Shown: one piece after another, positions 18,599 through 27,834 of the stretch
How positions within the stretch are numbered: the stretch's first letter is position 1
Layout: each line of letters begins with the position of its first letter
Origin: Pseudogulbenkiania ferrooxidans 2002
Lineage (GTDB): Bacteria; Pseudomonadota; Gammaproteobacteria; Burkholderiales; Chromobacteriaceae
Assembly (NCBI RefSeq): GCF_000174355.1
Contig: NZ_ACIS01000014.1
Span: 1 to 64,000, forward strand
DNA: 64,000 nt
Direction: 5' to 3'
Notes under the pieces: model-generated
Databases searched by the model: none
What the model was told of the DNA's origin: nothing
What the model saw: the letters and a program-made list of their open reading frames with translations, nothing else
Position numbers and translations under genes: made by a program

Positions 18599-19051
18599 TC
18601 AGTGCCGGCCGCTGCTGCCGAAGCCGTTCTCGCCGCGGTGCGAGGCGTCGAAGTCGTCGACGATGTTGAAGCCGACCTGCACCACCGGCACGATCACCAT
18701 CTGGGCGATGCGCTCCAGCGGTTCGAGTGCAAAGTTGCTGTGCCCGCGGTTCCAAACCGAGACGAACAGCTGGCCCTGGTAGTCGGAGTCGATCAGGCCG
18801 ACCAGGTTGCCCAACACGATGCCGTGCTTGTGACCCAGGCCGGAGCGCGGCAGGATCATCGCGGCGAGGCCGGGGTCGGCAAGGTGGATGGCCATGCCGG
18901 TGGGGATGAGCTGGGTTTCGCCCGGTTTGATTTCCATCGGGCTGTCGATGGCGGCGCGCAGGTCGAGCCCGGCCGAGCCGGCGGTGGCGTAATTAGGCAG
19001 GTTGTCGTGCAGGCGCGGGTCGAGAATCTTGACGTCGATGACGGGTTTCAT
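18599..19051 (-). CDS. dut: Deoxyuridine 5'-triphosphate nucleotidohydrolase (dUTPase)
   Basis: A 150-residue trimeric dUTPase that hydrolyses dUTP to dUMP and pyrophosphate, keeping uracil out of DNA. Conserved motifs are visible: [38 protein letters not shown] and the C-terminal arm [10 protein letters not shown]. Length equals E. coli Dut. The ATG follows AAGGA. It lies 73 bp after coaBC, the common bacterial arrangement. Confidence 0.96.
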   Translation of the reverse strand: MKPVIDVKILDPRLHDNLPNYATAGSAGLDLRAAIDSPMEIKPGETQLIPTGMAIHLADPGLAAMILPRSGLGHKHGIVLGNLVGLIDSDYQGQLFVSVWNRGHSNFALEPLERIAQMVIVPVVQVGFNIVDDFDASHRGENGFGSSGRH

Positions 19052-19075
19052 GCGGAGTCCTTGAATAATCGTGAA

Positions 19076-19106
19076 AGGTTGGCCGAAACCGGGCTTCGGC
19101 CAACCT
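19076..19106 (-). repeat. Inverted pair of the GTTGGCCGAA 10-mer (terminator-like hairpin)
   Basis: Two exact copies (19078-19087 and 19095-19104) face each other and extend to 12-bp perfect arms (AGGTTGGCCGAA) with a 7-nt loop, in the gap between coaBC and dut. On the minus strand the stem is followed by TTTC. Neisseria uptake sequences often form such inverted pairs at terminators. Confidence 0.75.
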
Positions 19107-19124
19107 CTGAGTGGATCTGGCGGT

Positions 19125-20306
19125 TTAGCGCTGGGGTAGCAGTGTCGCCAGATGCGCGACGATGGCGTGGGCCACCTGCTCCTTGGGAAGAGCCGGCAGC
19201 GGGTGGGCACCGGCGTCGTCGAGCAGCACCACTTCGTTGTGGTCGGCGCCCATGGCCAGTTGTGCCAGGTTGGCGACCAGCAGCGGCACCTTCTTGCGCC
19301 GGCGCTTGGTTTCCGCGAATTCGAGCAGGTTCTGGCTTTCCGCGGCGAAGCCGACGCAGAACGGCGCCGCCGGCAGGCCGGCTACGGTGGCGAGGATATC
19401 CGGGTTTTCTTCCAGTTCGATGACCGGTACGGCATCGCCCTTCTTCAGCTTGTGCTCCGACCGGTTCTTGACGCGGTAGTCGGCCACCGCCGCCACGGCG
19501 ATGAAGACGTCGCTGTGGCCGACTTCCTGCAACACCGCCTGGTGCATCTCGGCGGCGCTGACCACGTCGAGGCGGCGTACGCCGACCGGGCAGGGCAGGC
19601 CGGTCGGGCCGGAGACCAGCGTCACCTCGGCACCGGCATCGCGGCAGGCGCGAGCCAGCGCATAGCCCATCTTGCCGGAGCTGACATTGGTGATGCCGCG
19701 CACCGCGTCGATTGGCTCGAAGGTCGGGCCGGCGGTGAGCAGCACCTGCTTGCCGGCGAGGCGTTTCTCAACGAAGAAGCCTGCCAGGCGCTCGGCGATC
19801 TCTTCCGGTTCCAGCATGCGGCCGAGGCCGACTTCGCCGCAGGCCTGTTCGCCGGCGGCCGGGCCGAACACTGTCACGCCGTCGGCGACGAGCTGGGCGA
19901 CATTGCGCTGGTTGGGCGGGTTGTCCCACATCTGCTTGTTCATCGCCGGGGCGACGATCAGCGGGCAGGTGCGCGCCGCGGCCAGCGTCGAAATCAGGTC
20001 GTCGCAGGCGCCGTGCGCCAGCTTGAACAGGCAATCGGCGCTGGCCGGGGCGATCAGGAACACGTCGGCGCGGCGCGACAGCTCGATGTGCGCCATGGCG
20101 TTGTCCGGACGCGGGTCCCACTGGCTGGTATAGACCGCATGGCCGGACAGAGCCTGGAAGGTGGTCGGCGTGACAAAGCGGGTGGCGGCGTCGGTCATCA
20201 CCACGTCGACGCGGTGTCCGGCCTTGACCACGAGACGGGTCAGCTCGGCCGCCTTGTAGGCGGCGATGCCGCCGGTGACGCCCAGCAGTATCCGTTTGGC
20301 AGACAT
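19125..20306 (-). CDS. coaBC: Bifunctional phosphopantothenoylcysteine decarboxylase / phosphopantothenate-cysteine ligase
   Basis: A 393-residue fusion enzyme of coenzyme A synthesis. The N-terminal flavin decarboxylase half shows [15 protein letters not shown], the active-site region around PTTFQALSG and [11 protein letters not shown]; the C-terminal ligase half shows [17 protein letters not shown] and [11 protein letters not shown]. Length matches the family. It precedes dut on the minus strand and is divergent from radC. Confidence 0.96.
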   Translation of the reverse strand: MSAKRILLGVTGGIAAYKAAELTRLVVKAGHRVDVVMTDAATRFVTPTTFQALSGHAVYTSQWDPRPDNAMAHIELSRRADVFLIAPASADCLFKLAHGACDDLISTLAAARTCPLIVAPAMNKQMWDNPPNQRNVAQLVADGVTVFGPAAGEQACGEVGLGRMLEPEEIAERLAGFFVEKRLAGKQVLLTAGPTFEPIDAVRGITNVSSGKMGYALARACRDAGAEVTLVSGPTGLPCPVGVRRLDVVSAAEMHQAVLQEVGHSDVFIAVAAVADYRVKNRSEHKLKKGDAVPVIELEENPDILATVAGLPAAPFCVGFAAESQNLLEFAETKRRRKKVPLLVANLAQLAMGADHNEVVLLDDAGAHPLPALPKEQVAHAIVAHLATLLPQR

Positions 20307-20458
20307 GGAAAGCCTTTGTGCAAGCTGAAAAGGTAAAAGTGTACCGGAAATTGCCGGCCTCGGTGGCGGCTCCGCTGTCGCCGCCGCGCCGGCTATGATT
20401 TTGGCATGGAGTTGGGTTTAATGGCGAAAACAAGCTATAGCACAATGAGGAGCCGATC

Positions 20459-21133
20459 ATGTCGATCTGCGACTGGCCTGCCGCGGAGCGGCCCCGGGAA
20501 AAGCTGCTGGCACAGGGGGCCGGGCGTCTTTCCGACGCCGAATTGCTGGCCATTTTTCTGCGCACCGGTATCAAGGGGCTGTCGGCCGTCGACATGGCAC
20601 GCCGGTTGATGACCGAATTCGGTTCCCTGTCGCGGCTCTTGTCGGCCAACCTGGCCGAGTTCGAGCGCCAGCCCGGCCTCGGCGTGGCCAAGTACACCCA
20701 GCTGATGGCCACCAAGGAACTGGTGCGACGGGCGCTGGCCGAAGAGATGAAGCTGGCCGATGCGCTGTCGAGCCCGCAGGCGGTGCGCGACTTTCTGCGG
20801 CTGAGCATCGGCCTGCGCGACGTCGAAGTGTTCGTGGTGATCTTCCTGACGGCACAAAACCGCGTTCTGGCGGTCGAAGAAGTATTTAGCGGCACCTTGA
20901 GCGAGACCCGGGTCTATCCGCGCGAGGTGGTGCGGCGGGCGCTGGCGCACAACGCGGCCGGCGTCATCGTGGCGCACAACCACCCATCCGGTGTCGCCGA
21001 GCCGTCGTCGGCCGACCGGGCGCTGACCGATACCCTCAAGGCCACGCTGCAACTGGTGGATGTCCGCTTGCTGGACCATTTCGTGATCACGGGAAGCCAT
21101 GCCGAGTCGTTTGCCGAGCGTGGCTGGCTGTAG
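20459..21133 (+). CDS. radC: RadC-family protein (JAB/MPN domain)
   Basis: A 224-residue protein with an N-terminal helix-hairpin-helix region and a C-terminal JAMM metal site (HNHPSG...S..D in [19 protein letters not shown]). Family members are annotated as DNA repair proteins, but the biochemical role is unsettled. GAGGA lies before the ATG. Divergent from coaBC. Confidence 0.94.
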   Translation: MSICDWPAAERPREKLLAQGAGRLSDAELLAIFLRTGIKGLSAVDMARRLMTEFGSLSRLLSANLAEFERQPGLGVAKYTQLMATKELVRRALAEEMKLADALSSPQAVRDFLRLSIGLRDVEVFVVIFLTAQNRVLAVEEVFSGTLSETRVYPREVVRRALAHNAAGVIVAHNHPSGVAEPSSADRALTDTLKATLQLVDVRLLDHFVITGSHAESFAERGWL

Positions 21134-21298
21134 GGCGTATCTGCTGCTGCGGGGCTGCCGGCGTCGCGCAAAGAGCCCATCCTCATGCCGGTGACAGGTG
21201 ATGCCCGGCCGTCGACAGTGCGGCCCGGCGCGAGTCGCCTCATTCAAATGTAACTGTCGAGCTTGGTTCTACATTCTTCGCATCACGAGGAGGTCGTC

Positions 21299-21550
21299 AT
21301 GAACATCCTGCGCTTGCTGAATGAATCAGAGTACATCCAGGTGAACAACCAGTTCATCAAGCCCGACTATCAATACGCCTCGGAAGAGTTCGCCGACGAC
21401 GAGGATATCGCACTGGCGGCGAAGCTGGACGGCCAGGAGCTGATCCTGACCGTGGCCGAGTTGGAAGAGGCGACCCCGCTGGCCGACGGCGGTTTCTGGC
21501 TGGAAGGGGTGGGCTACCTGCGCTTCCTGTCTCGTGAAAGCCTGCACTGA
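21299..21550 (+). CDS. Small hypothetical protein
   Basis: An 83-residue acidic protein (MNILRLLNESEYIQVNNQFI) with no recognised domain. GAGGAGG just before the ATG and clean coding bias make it a real gene. No signal peptide or membrane segment. Neighbours (radC, ribokinase) give no functional hint. Confidence 0.75.
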   Translation: MNILRLLNESEYIQVNNQFIKPDYQYASEEFADDEDIALAAKLDGQELILTVAELEEATPLADGGFWLEGVGYLRFLSRESLH

Positions 21551-21664
21551 GTCCATTCCCCGCCGCTCATGGCGGCGGCGACCGTCGTACCGTGGCCCGC
21601 TCATGGTGAGCCGGGCACAGGCTTGGTCCCGACGCCTTCTCCTCTGCGCTATCGTCAAACGTGA

Positions 21665-21688
21665 GCCCCCGGCGGTGTGGCCGGGGGC
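21665..21688 (+). other. Leader hairpin before rbsK
   Basis: A 9-bp perfect stem (GCCCCCGGC / GCCGGGGGC, 6-nt loop) ends just before the GGGGAGA ribosome site of the ribokinase gene. It may affect translation or end upstream transcription; no T-run follows. Confidence 0.5.
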
Positions 21689-21703
21689 ACCTTGGGGAGA
21701 ACC

Positions 21704-22603
21704 ATGCCAAAGATCGTGGTGATCGGCAGCATCAATATGGACCTGGTCGTGCTGTGTCCTCGTTTTCCGGCGCCGGGCGAAACGCTCCTCGGCGAGCGTT
21801 TCTTCACCTGCCATGGCGGCAAGGGGGCCAACCAGGCGGTCGCGGCGCGCCGCCTCGGCGCCGAGGTGAGCTTCATCGGGCGTGTCGGCGACGACGGCTT
21901 CGGCCGCGAATTGGTGGCCGGGCTGCAGCAGGAGGGGGTGGACACGCGTCACGTGGCGGTGACTCCCGGTGTCGCCAGCGGCGTCGCCACCATCACCGTC
22001 AGCGGCGGGGAGAACGCCATCGTCGTCGTGCCCGGTGCCAATCATGAGCTGAGTCCGGACGATGTGCGCCAGGCCGAAGCCGAGATCGCTTCGGCCGACG
22101 TACTGCTGACGCAACTGGAAATTCCTCTGGACGCCGTGGAAGAAGCTGCCTGGCTTGCCGAGCGGCATGGCGTGCCGCTGATCCTCAACCCGGCGCCGGC
22201 GCAGGTCCTGCCGGCCGAACTGCTGGCGAAGGTGGCCTACCTTACGCCCAATCAGCACGAACTGGCGCAGCTGCTCGGTGCGGAGGCCGCCGGGCTCGAG
22301 CGCCTGCCAGCGTGGCTGGCAGGCAAGGTGGTGCTGACGCGAAGCGGGGAGGGGGCCGATTATATCGATGCGGCGGGTGTGCTTCACCACCAGCCCGGGC
22401 GCGCCGTGACGGTGATCGACAGCACCGGGGCCGGCGATACCTTCAACGCCGCGCTGGCGGTGTTTCTACCCTTGGGCATGACGGCCGCGCTGGAGCGCGC
22501 CGTTGCGGCAGGGGCGCTGGCGGTGACGCAGCCGGGGGCGCGGGCCGGCATGCCGACGGTCGCACAGCTGGAGGCGTTCCTCGCCGGAGCCGGTCAACGG
22601 TGA
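21704..22603 (+). CDS. rbsK: Ribokinase
   Basis: A 299-residue PfkB-family sugar kinase: GSINMDLVV near the N-terminus, HGGKGANQAVAARRLG, and the ATP/anion-hole motif DSTGAGDTFNAALA. Closest in form to RbsK, which phosphorylates ribose. No ribose transporter or RbsD gene is near, so the source of its substrate is unclear. GGGGAGA precedes the chosen ATG. Confidence 0.9.
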   Translation: MPKIVVIGSINMDLVVLCPRFPAPGETLLGERFFTCHGGKGANQAVAARRLGAEVSFIGRVGDDGFGRELVAGLQQEGVDTRHVAVTPGVASGVATITVSGGENAIVVVPGANHELSPDDVRQAEAEIASADVLLTQLEIPLDAVEEAAWLAERHGVPLILNPAPAQVLPAELLAKVAYLTPNQHELAQLLGAEAAGLERLPAWLAGKVVLTRSGEGADYIDAAGVLHHQPGRAVTVIDSTGAGDTFNAALAVFLPLGMTAALERAVAAGALAVTQPGARAGMPTVAQLEAFLAGAGQR

Positions 22604-22715
22604 AAAAAGTGTGAAACTTGCCGCTGCGGGGCGCGCGGCTCTTGCCGCGCCGGCCGGCTGTTTCCACAATGCTTCCATCCCGACCCTGGGGCGTCTCGCC
22701 CCGCCCACACGACTC

Positions 22716-24107
22716 ATGAAGCTCGGCATCACCTCCAAACTGTTTTTTGCCATCCTGTTTTGTTGCGTGGTGGTCGCGATCGCCATCGGTGCCGCCAGCC
22801 GCCTGAGCTTCAAGCAGGGGTTTCTCGATTACGTTAGCCAGCGCGACGCCCAGCGCCTGGAAACGCTGAAGACCAGTCTGGTTGACGCCTACCGTGAAGA
22901 AGGCAGCTGGGCCTTTCTGGTCGGCAACGAGCGGCTGTGGCGCCGGCTGGTGCGCACCGAGGTTCATCCCGAGGGGCCACGCGGCCGGCACGAACCGCTG
23001 CCGCACCCCGGTTTTCGCCTGCCCCTGCCGCCGCTGACGCTGCTGGATAGCGGCGGGCGCGTGGTGATCGGGGCACCCAGCTGGCCCACCGATGCCACCC
23101 GCACCGCCCTGCTGCTGGACGGCCGCACCATCGGCTGGCTGGTGAGCGTGCCGGTCAGCCGCCTGACCAATGCCGCCGACCTGCGCTTCCAGGAAGGGCA
23201 GCTCAAGGCCGGCTGGCTGTTCGCGCTGCTGGGGGTGGTGCTGGCCGCCGTGGTAGCGATGCTGCTGGCGCGCGTCATGCTGGTGCCGGTGAAGCGTCTG
23301 GCGGCGGCGTTGCACCAGTTGGCGACCGGCGACTACAGCACGCGGGTCGTGGCCAGTTCGCGCGACGAGCTGGGCCAACTGGCGGGCGACTTCAACCGCC
23401 TGGCGCGGGTGCTGGAAAACAACGAGCAGATGCGCCGCCACTTCATGGCGGACATCTCGCACGAGCTGCGTACCCCGCTGGCGGTGCTGCGCGGGGAGCT
23501 GGAGGCGATGGAGGACGGCGTGCGCACGCCGACGCCGGAGGCGCTCAAGTCGCTGCAGGCCGAGGTCTCCACCTTGAGCAAGCTGGTGGACGACCTGTAC
23601 GAGCTGTCGCTGGCCGATGTCGGGGCGCTGAGCTACCACATGGAGGTGTTCGATCCGGCGGACGTCCTGCAGCAGGCGCTGAACGCCTTCGGCGAGCGCC
23701 TGCAGGGCCGCTCCATCCGCCTCGAAACACGCCTCCCGCCGGGGGGCGGCTGGACCATCGAGGCCGACCCGCAGCGCCTGCTGCAGCTATTCAACAACCT
23801 GCTGGAAAACGTCGTGCGCTATACCGATCCCGGCGGGCGGCTGCGGGTGGGCGTCAGCCGCGACGGCGAGTGCCTGCGCATCGATTTCCAGGATTCGGAA
23901 CCGGCGGTGCCGGCCGAGGCCTTGCCACGGCTGTTCGAGCGGCTGTACCGGGTGGAGGGCTCGCGCAACCGCGCCAGCGGCGGCGCCGGCCTCGGCCTGG
24001 CACTGTGCCGCAGCATCGTCGAGGCGCATGGCGGCACGATCGAGGCCCGCCCGTCGCCGTTGGGCGGGCTGTGGATTTCCCTGACTTTCCCCTTACGGAT
24101 GCGTTGA
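22716..24107 (+). CDS. baeS: BaeS-type envelope-stress sensor kinase
   Basis: A 463-residue inner-membrane histidine kinase strongly resembling BaeS: N-terminal segment [13 protein letters not shown], a periplasmic sensor of about 130 residues, second membrane segment, HAMP ([19 protein letters not shown]), H-box [20 protein letters not shown] and ATPase motifs ([10 protein letters not shown]). BaeSR responds to envelope damage and controls efflux genes in enterics. An in-frame GTG at 22611 would add 35 residues but similarity begins at 22716. Confidence 0.92.
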   Translation: MKLGITSKLFFAILFCCVVVAIAIGAASRLSFKQGFLDYVSQRDAQRLETLKTSLVDAYREEGSWAFLVGNERLWRRLVRTEVHPEGPRGRHEPLPHPGFRLPLPPLTLLDSGGRVVIGAPSWPTDATRTALLLDGRTIGWLVSVPVSRLTNAADLRFQEGQLKAGWLFALLGVVLAAVVAMLLARVMLVPVKRLAAALHQLATGDYSTRVVASSRDELGQLAGDFNRLARVLENNEQMRRHFMADISHELRTPLAVLRGELEAMEDGVRTPTPEALKSLQAEVSTLSKLVDDLYELSLADVGALSYHMEVFDPADVLQQALNAFGERLQGRSIRLETRLPPGGGWTIEADPQRLLQLFNNLLENVVRYTDPGGRLRVGVSRDGECLRIDFQDSEPAVPAEALPRLFERLYRVEGSRNRASGGAGLGLALCRSIVEAHGGTIEARPSPLGGLWISLTFPLRMR

Positions 24108-24111
24108 GAGC

Positions 24112-24798
24112 ATGAACCCGTCTCCCAAGCCAGCCTACGTCCTCGTGGTCGAGGACGAACCCAAACTGTCGCGCCTGCTGGCGGATTACCTCGCGGCAGC
24201 CGGTTTCGAGACCGCCTGTCTGGCGGACGGCCTGGCCGTGGTGCCCGAGGTGCGGCGCCGTCTGCCGGACCTGATCCTGCTCGACCTGATGCTGCCCGGC
24301 CGCGACGGCCTCGACATCTGCCGCGAGTTGCGCGCCTTCAGCGACGTGCCGATCGTCATGGTCACCGCCCGGGTCGAGGAGATCGACCGTCTGCTCGGCC
24401 TGGAGCTGGGCGCCGACGACTACATCTGCAAGCCGTACAGCCCGCGCGAAGTGGTGGCGCGGGTCAAGGCCATCCTGCGCCGCAGCCAGCGCCATGGCGC
24501 ACTGCCGGCCGATGCCGGGCTGACGATCGACGAGGAGGGCTATCAGGCCTCGTGGCAGGGGCGGCGGCTGGAGTTGACCCCGGCCGAATTCCGCCTGCTG
24601 CGCACGTTGGCTTCGGCGCCGGGGCGGGTGTTCTCGCGCGACCAATTGCTCGATCACCTCTACGCCGATCACCGCGTGGTGACCGACCGCACCGTCGACA
24701 GCCACATCAAGAACCTGCGCCGCAAGCTGGAGCAGGCCGCGCCGCAACAGGAGATGATCCGCTCGGTGTACGGCGTCGGCTACAAGCTGGAATTGTGA
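24112..24798 (+). CDS. baeR: BaeR-type OmpR-family response regulator
   Basis: A 228-residue regulator with receiver domain ([18 protein letters not shown], phosphorylation site in [10 protein letters not shown]) and winged-helix output ([14 protein letters not shown], ending [11 protein letters not shown]). It follows baeS by four bases, so the two form an operon. A MITE-like element begins 11 bp after its stop and may act as its terminator. Confidence 0.93.
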   Translation: MNPSPKPAYVLVVEDEPKLSRLLADYLAAAGFETACLADGLAVVPEVRRRLPDLILLDLMLPGRDGLDICRELRAFSDVPIVMVTARVEEIDRLLGLELGADDYICKPYSPREVVARVKAILRRSQRHGALPADAGLTIDEEGYQASWQGRRLELTPAEFRLLRTLASAPGRVFSRDQLLDHLYADHRVVTDRTVDSHIKNLRRKLEQAAPQQEMIRSVYGVGYKLEL

Positions 24799-24809
24799 AC
24801 GCGCCCTAA

Positions 24810-24950
24810 GAACCTGTTCACGATCTTGCTGCGCATCCCTGATCGGGGCTCATGTGCTGCTCGAAATCCTCATGTACTCCAGTACATTCCGGTTCCTGCG
24901 CTGCTCTTCACCCCGCTGAGGGCTGCTCGCGACAGATCGTGAACAGGTTC
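24810..24950. mobile_element. MITE-like element, copy 1 (141 bp)
   Basis: A non-coding element bounded by 17-bp perfect terminal inverted repeats (GAACCTGTTCACGATCT) and flanked by a TAA direct repeat on both sides. It carries no ORF of its own. A second element with nearly the same ends lies at 53325-53464 flanked by TCA. The TNA duplication suggests mobilisation by an unseen transposase, possibly IS5-family (inference). Confidence 0.8.
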
Positions 24951-25063
24951 TAACACTTGCTTCACCGTTTCTCCACGCTTTCTCTCCAGTTCCCTGACAT
25001 TTCCGGCTTACGCTTTCTTCATCGGATGGTGGCGAGGCCATCTATATTCACAGGGAGATTGCA

Positions 25064-25720
25064 ATGAAACGGAAAGTCGTACTGACACTGATCCTGGCCG
25101 TGGTGAGCGCTTCGGCATTGGCCGCGGCCAATGGCGCCGCCCCCAAGGAGGGGCCGATGGACGGGCCGGCGGCGCGCTTCGCGCAAGCCGACAAGAACGG
25201 CGACGGCCAGCTGAGCCGTGACGAAGTGCAAGCGGCGTGGCCCCGTCTGGCGGCCGATTTCGACAAGGCCGATACCAATCACGATGGCCAGCTGAGCCGG
25301 GACGAGCTGCATCGCTTCATGCACGAACGCTTCGCGCAGCGGCACCACGGCCGCCGCCATTTCCAGCAGTGTTTCGCTCAGGCCGACAAGAACGGTGACG
25401 GCCAGCTGAGCCTGGAAGAGGCCCGGGCCGGCATGCCGAGGTTGGCCGAAGACTTTGCCAAGCTGGATCTCAACCACGATGGCCAGCTCAGCCGCGACGA
25501 ACTGCGCCAGGCGATGCGCGAACATTTCCGCCACGAGCCGGGGCGTGAGCACGAGCACGCGCCGTTCTTCGCCAAGCTGGATAGCAACGGCGACGGCAAG
25601 CTGAGCCTGGATGAGGTCAAGGCGGCGTTCGAACGCGCCGACACCAACAAGGACGGTTTCCTGAGCAAGGACGAGTTGCGTGCCGCCGCTGGACCGCGTC
25701 CGGAGGACTGCGGCCGCTGA
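25064..25720 (+). CDS. Exported EF-hand calcium-binding protein with six loops
   Basis: A 218-residue protein with signal peptide (ending ASALAA) and six EF-hand loops in three pairs, each of the form D.N.DG.LS..E (DKNGDGQLSRDE, DTNHDGQLSRDE, DKNGDGQLSLEE, DLNHDGQLSRDE, DSNGDGKLSLDE, DTNKDGFLSKDE). All calcium ligands look intact. A periplasmic calcium sensor or buffer is likely. It is downstream of baeSR, whose regulons include small periplasmic proteins; regulation by BaeR is inferred. An IS element separates it from the next gene. Confidence 0.87.
   Translation: MKRKVVLTLILAVVSASALAAANGAAPKEGPMDGPAARFAQADKNGDGQLSRDEVQAAWPRLAADFDKADTNHDGQLSRDELHRFMHERFAQRHHGRRHFQQCFAQADKNGDGQLSLEEARAGMPRLAEDFAKLDLNHDGQLSRDELRQAMREHFRHEPGREHEHAPFFAKLDSNGDGKLSLDEVKAAFERADTNKDGFLSKDELRAAAGPRPEDCGR
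25441..25450 (+). repeat. GTTGGCCGAA 10-mer, candidate uptake-type signal
   Basis: Exact copy in the EF-hand gene, read as Leu-Ala-Glu. Confidence 0.6.
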
Positions 25721-25934
25721 GCGTGGTTTGCGCCCGGCGAGGCCGCTGCCGTGCCGTGTCCTGTCGGTCCCGGCGTGGCCGCTGGGGAAAAGGAGATGTA
25801 ATGGACGCCTCCCTCCTGCCCGAAGGTGACGGCTACGGCCTGTAGAACGACAGGAGCCCTCGCAATACCTGACGGCATCTAAAGTGCCAAAGTGGTGGTG
25901 TAACAACGACCACAAACGGTAAGGAGGGCTCGAT

Positions 25935-26954
25935 ATGAAGATTACGACATTCGGTCTGGACCTGGCAAAGCGGGTTTTCCAACTGCACTGGGTGGAGACC
26001 GCTACCGGTGAAATCTGCCGCCGGCAATTGAGCCGGGCGCAGTTGAAAGAGTTCTTCGCCAACAGGGAAGCGTCGGAGATCGCGATGGAGGCCTGCGGCA
26101 GTGCGCACTACTGGGGCCGGCTGTTCCAGGGGCTTGGGCATGAGGTCAAGTTGATTCCCGGCCAGTTTGTGCGCCCGTTCGTGAAGAGCAACAAGACCGA
26201 CGCAGCAGATGCGCAGGCGATCTGGGAAGCGGCACAGCGGCCAGGGATGAAGTTCGTCGCGGTCAAGAGTGAGGGCCAGCAGAGTGTGCTGATGCTGCAT
26301 CGGATGCGCGAGCAGCTGGTGAAAATGCGGACGATGCAGACTAACCAGCTACATGGGCTGTTGTATGAGTTCGGTGCGGAACTGCCGAAGGGGCGACACA
26401 AGGTGCTGGAGCGGATTCCTGATGAGCTTGCGCGGCTGGAAAACGCGTTGCCGGCGATGGTGATCGAAGCGATCCGTAGCCAACTGCAGCGAATTGAGGC
26501 ATTGGACCAAGACATCGCCGAGCTTGAGCACAAGCTGGCGGTGTGGAAGAGGGAAGATGAAGCGGCCAAACGATTGATGGCCATTCCGGGCGTCGGTTTG
26601 CTCACGGCGACAGCGGCGGTAGCAATGATTGGGGATGCCAAGACATTCAAGTCTGGGCGCGAGTTTGCCGCCTTCCTTGGCCTAGTGCCACGCCAGAGTG
26701 GCACCGGCGGGCGAGTGAAGTTGCTGGGGATCAGCAAGCGCGGTGATGTGTATCTGCGCACGCTGCTGATTCATGGCGCCAGGGCTGTGGCGACGCATCA
26801 GAAGGTGCGCGATCCCTGGCTGGAGCAGTTGCTGGCGCGACGACCGTTCAATGCGGCGGTGGTCGCGCTGGCCAACAAGATGGCACGAACGATCTGGGCG
26901 CTGTTGGCCCATGACCGGACGTATCAGGCAGATTACGTGGCCAAGGCCGCGTAG
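25935..26954 (+). CDS. IS110-family transposase (DEDD recombinase)
   Basis: A 339-residue recombinase. The N-terminal RuvC-like domain shows D9 (FGLDLAK), E52 (AMEACGS), D89 and D92 (KTDAADA); the C-terminal transposase-20 domain shows PGVGLLTA and S255 in PRQSGTGG, the predicted catalytic serine. All key residues are present and the frame is open, so it is likely active. AAGGAGG precedes the ATG. IS110 enzymes are guided by an element-encoded RNA. Confidence 0.93.
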   Translation: MKITTFGLDLAKRVFQLHWVETATGEICRRQLSRAQLKEFFANREASEIAMEACGSAHYWGRLFQGLGHEVKLIPGQFVRPFVKSNKTDAADAQAIWEAAQRPGMKFVAVKSEGQQSVLMLHRMREQLVKMRTMQTNQLHGLLYEFGAELPKGRHKVLERIPDELARLENALPAMVIEAIRSQLQRIEALDQDIAELEHKLAVWKREDEAAKRLMAIPGVGLLTATAAVAMIGDAKTFKSGREFAAFLGLVPRQSGTGGRVKLLGISKRGDVYLRTLLIHGARAVATHQKVRDPWLEQLLARRPFNAAVVALANKMARTIWALLAHDRTYQADYVAKAA

Positions 26955-27205
26955 GAAACTAACAAACCACCTAAGGAGGTGGACCGCTGAAAGGTTGCGC
27001 AGGTTGATGTGCGCTTGATGGCAGAACAGGTCGGACCGCGGGGAAGTAAGCCTGTATGGTGGACAGTCCTTCGAGGACTCCAAGGAGATGAGGCCTTCCC
27101 CGGCGAATTCCATCAGGGCCAGCAGACTTCGAGTCTGCAACAAAGGCCGGATATAAGTCTGCAGCCAGATCTCGAATGCCAACATCGAACGTCGCTTACC
27201 AAACC
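26955..27205 (+). ncRNA. Candidate bridge/seek RNA region of the IS1111-type element
   Basis: About 250 bp of non-coding sequence follow the transposase inside the element. It holds clear stems: CCACCT/AGGTGG at 26967-26982 and GCAGACT-TCG-AGTCTGC at 27122-27138. In IS1111-type elements the guide RNA is encoded at this end. The exact RNA ends and the guide loops were not resolved. Confidence 0.55.
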
Positions 27206-27229
27206 GGGAGGCGTCCATATAAGTTCACC

Positions 27230-27802
27230 ATGTCGAATGTTGTCCCGCATCGGGTCGGCGCCGTGGCGACACTGTTGGCGTTGAGCCTGACCGGCTGCGT
27301 GGTGGCGCCTGCGCGCCCCTACAGCATGCCCCGTAGCGCACCCGAGGCGGTCGCGCCGCCGCCAAGGGAGGTGGTGTTCTATCCGCGTGCCGGCCAGAGC
27401 GAAGGGCAGCAGGATCGCGACCGCTACGAATGCCACCAGTGGGCCGTGCGGCAGAGCGGCTTCGATCCGAGCCTGCCGCAGGCGGTGGGTTCCCCTTCGG
27501 TACGGGTGGTGCCGGCCGGGGCTCCCGGCCAGGATACCGCGGCGCTGGCGGTGACCGGCGCCTTGGTGGGCGCCGCGGTGGCCAGACCGCATAGGGGCGC
27601 CGAGGGCGCGCTGGTGGGGGCAACGATCGGCGCCGTGGCCGGCGCGATGTCCGACACTGCACGGGCGGAACAGGCGCAGCGCATGGAACAGGCCTACGCC
27701 GCCCAGGAGCAACGCCAGCAGGCCATGCTGGAGCAACAGGCCGATGCCTATCGGCGCGCCATCTCGGCCTGCCTGGAAGCGCGTGGCTATTCCGTGCGCT
27801 AG
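27230..27802 (+). CDS. Lipoprotein with glycine-zipper segment
   Basis: A 190-residue lipoprotein with lipobox LTGC, a Pro-rich linker, a conserved block (GQQDRDRYECHQWAVRQSGF), a glycine-zipper membrane-like segment (ALVGATIGAVAGAM) and a closing block (AISACLEARGYSVR). The two conserved blocks recur in the next gene. Outer-membrane location is likely; function is unknown. The IS element ends 11 bp upstream, so the present upstream region is not its original one. Confidence 0.8.
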   Translation: MSNVVPHRVGAVATLLALSLTGCVVAPARPYSMPRSAPEAVAPPPREVVFYPRAGQSEGQQDRDRYECHQWAVRQSGFDPSLPQAVGSPSVRVVPAGAPGQDTAALAVTGALVGAAVARPHRGAEGALVGATIGAVAGAMSDTARAEQAQRMEQAYAAQEQRQQAMLEQQADAYRRAISACLEARGYSVR

Positions 27803-27834
27803 GACAACGCCCGGCTGATCGCGGAGTCGCCATC

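Larger units (their letters stand above)
25801..27218 (+). mobile_element. IS110-family insertion sequence, IS1111 subgroup
   Basis: One transposase gene lies between 13-bp perfect subterminal inverted repeats: ATGGACGCCTCCC at 25801-25813 and GGGAGGCGTCCAT at 27206-27218. Such repeats mark the IS1111 subgroup, whereas other IS110 elements lack them. True ends lie a few bases outside. There is no target duplication, as expected. The element sits between the EF-hand gene and a lipoprotein gene, only 11 bp before the latter's ATG, so it has probably replaced that gene's natural upstream region. Confidence 0.88.

Noticed and set aside
7437-19077. Long gaps without the 10-mer (7.4-19.1 kb and 36.9-49.4 kb) as a sign of acquired DNA
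   Set aside because: With a mean spacing near 4 kb, one or two gaps of 12 kb are expected by chance, so this window alone cannot support transfer of those genes.
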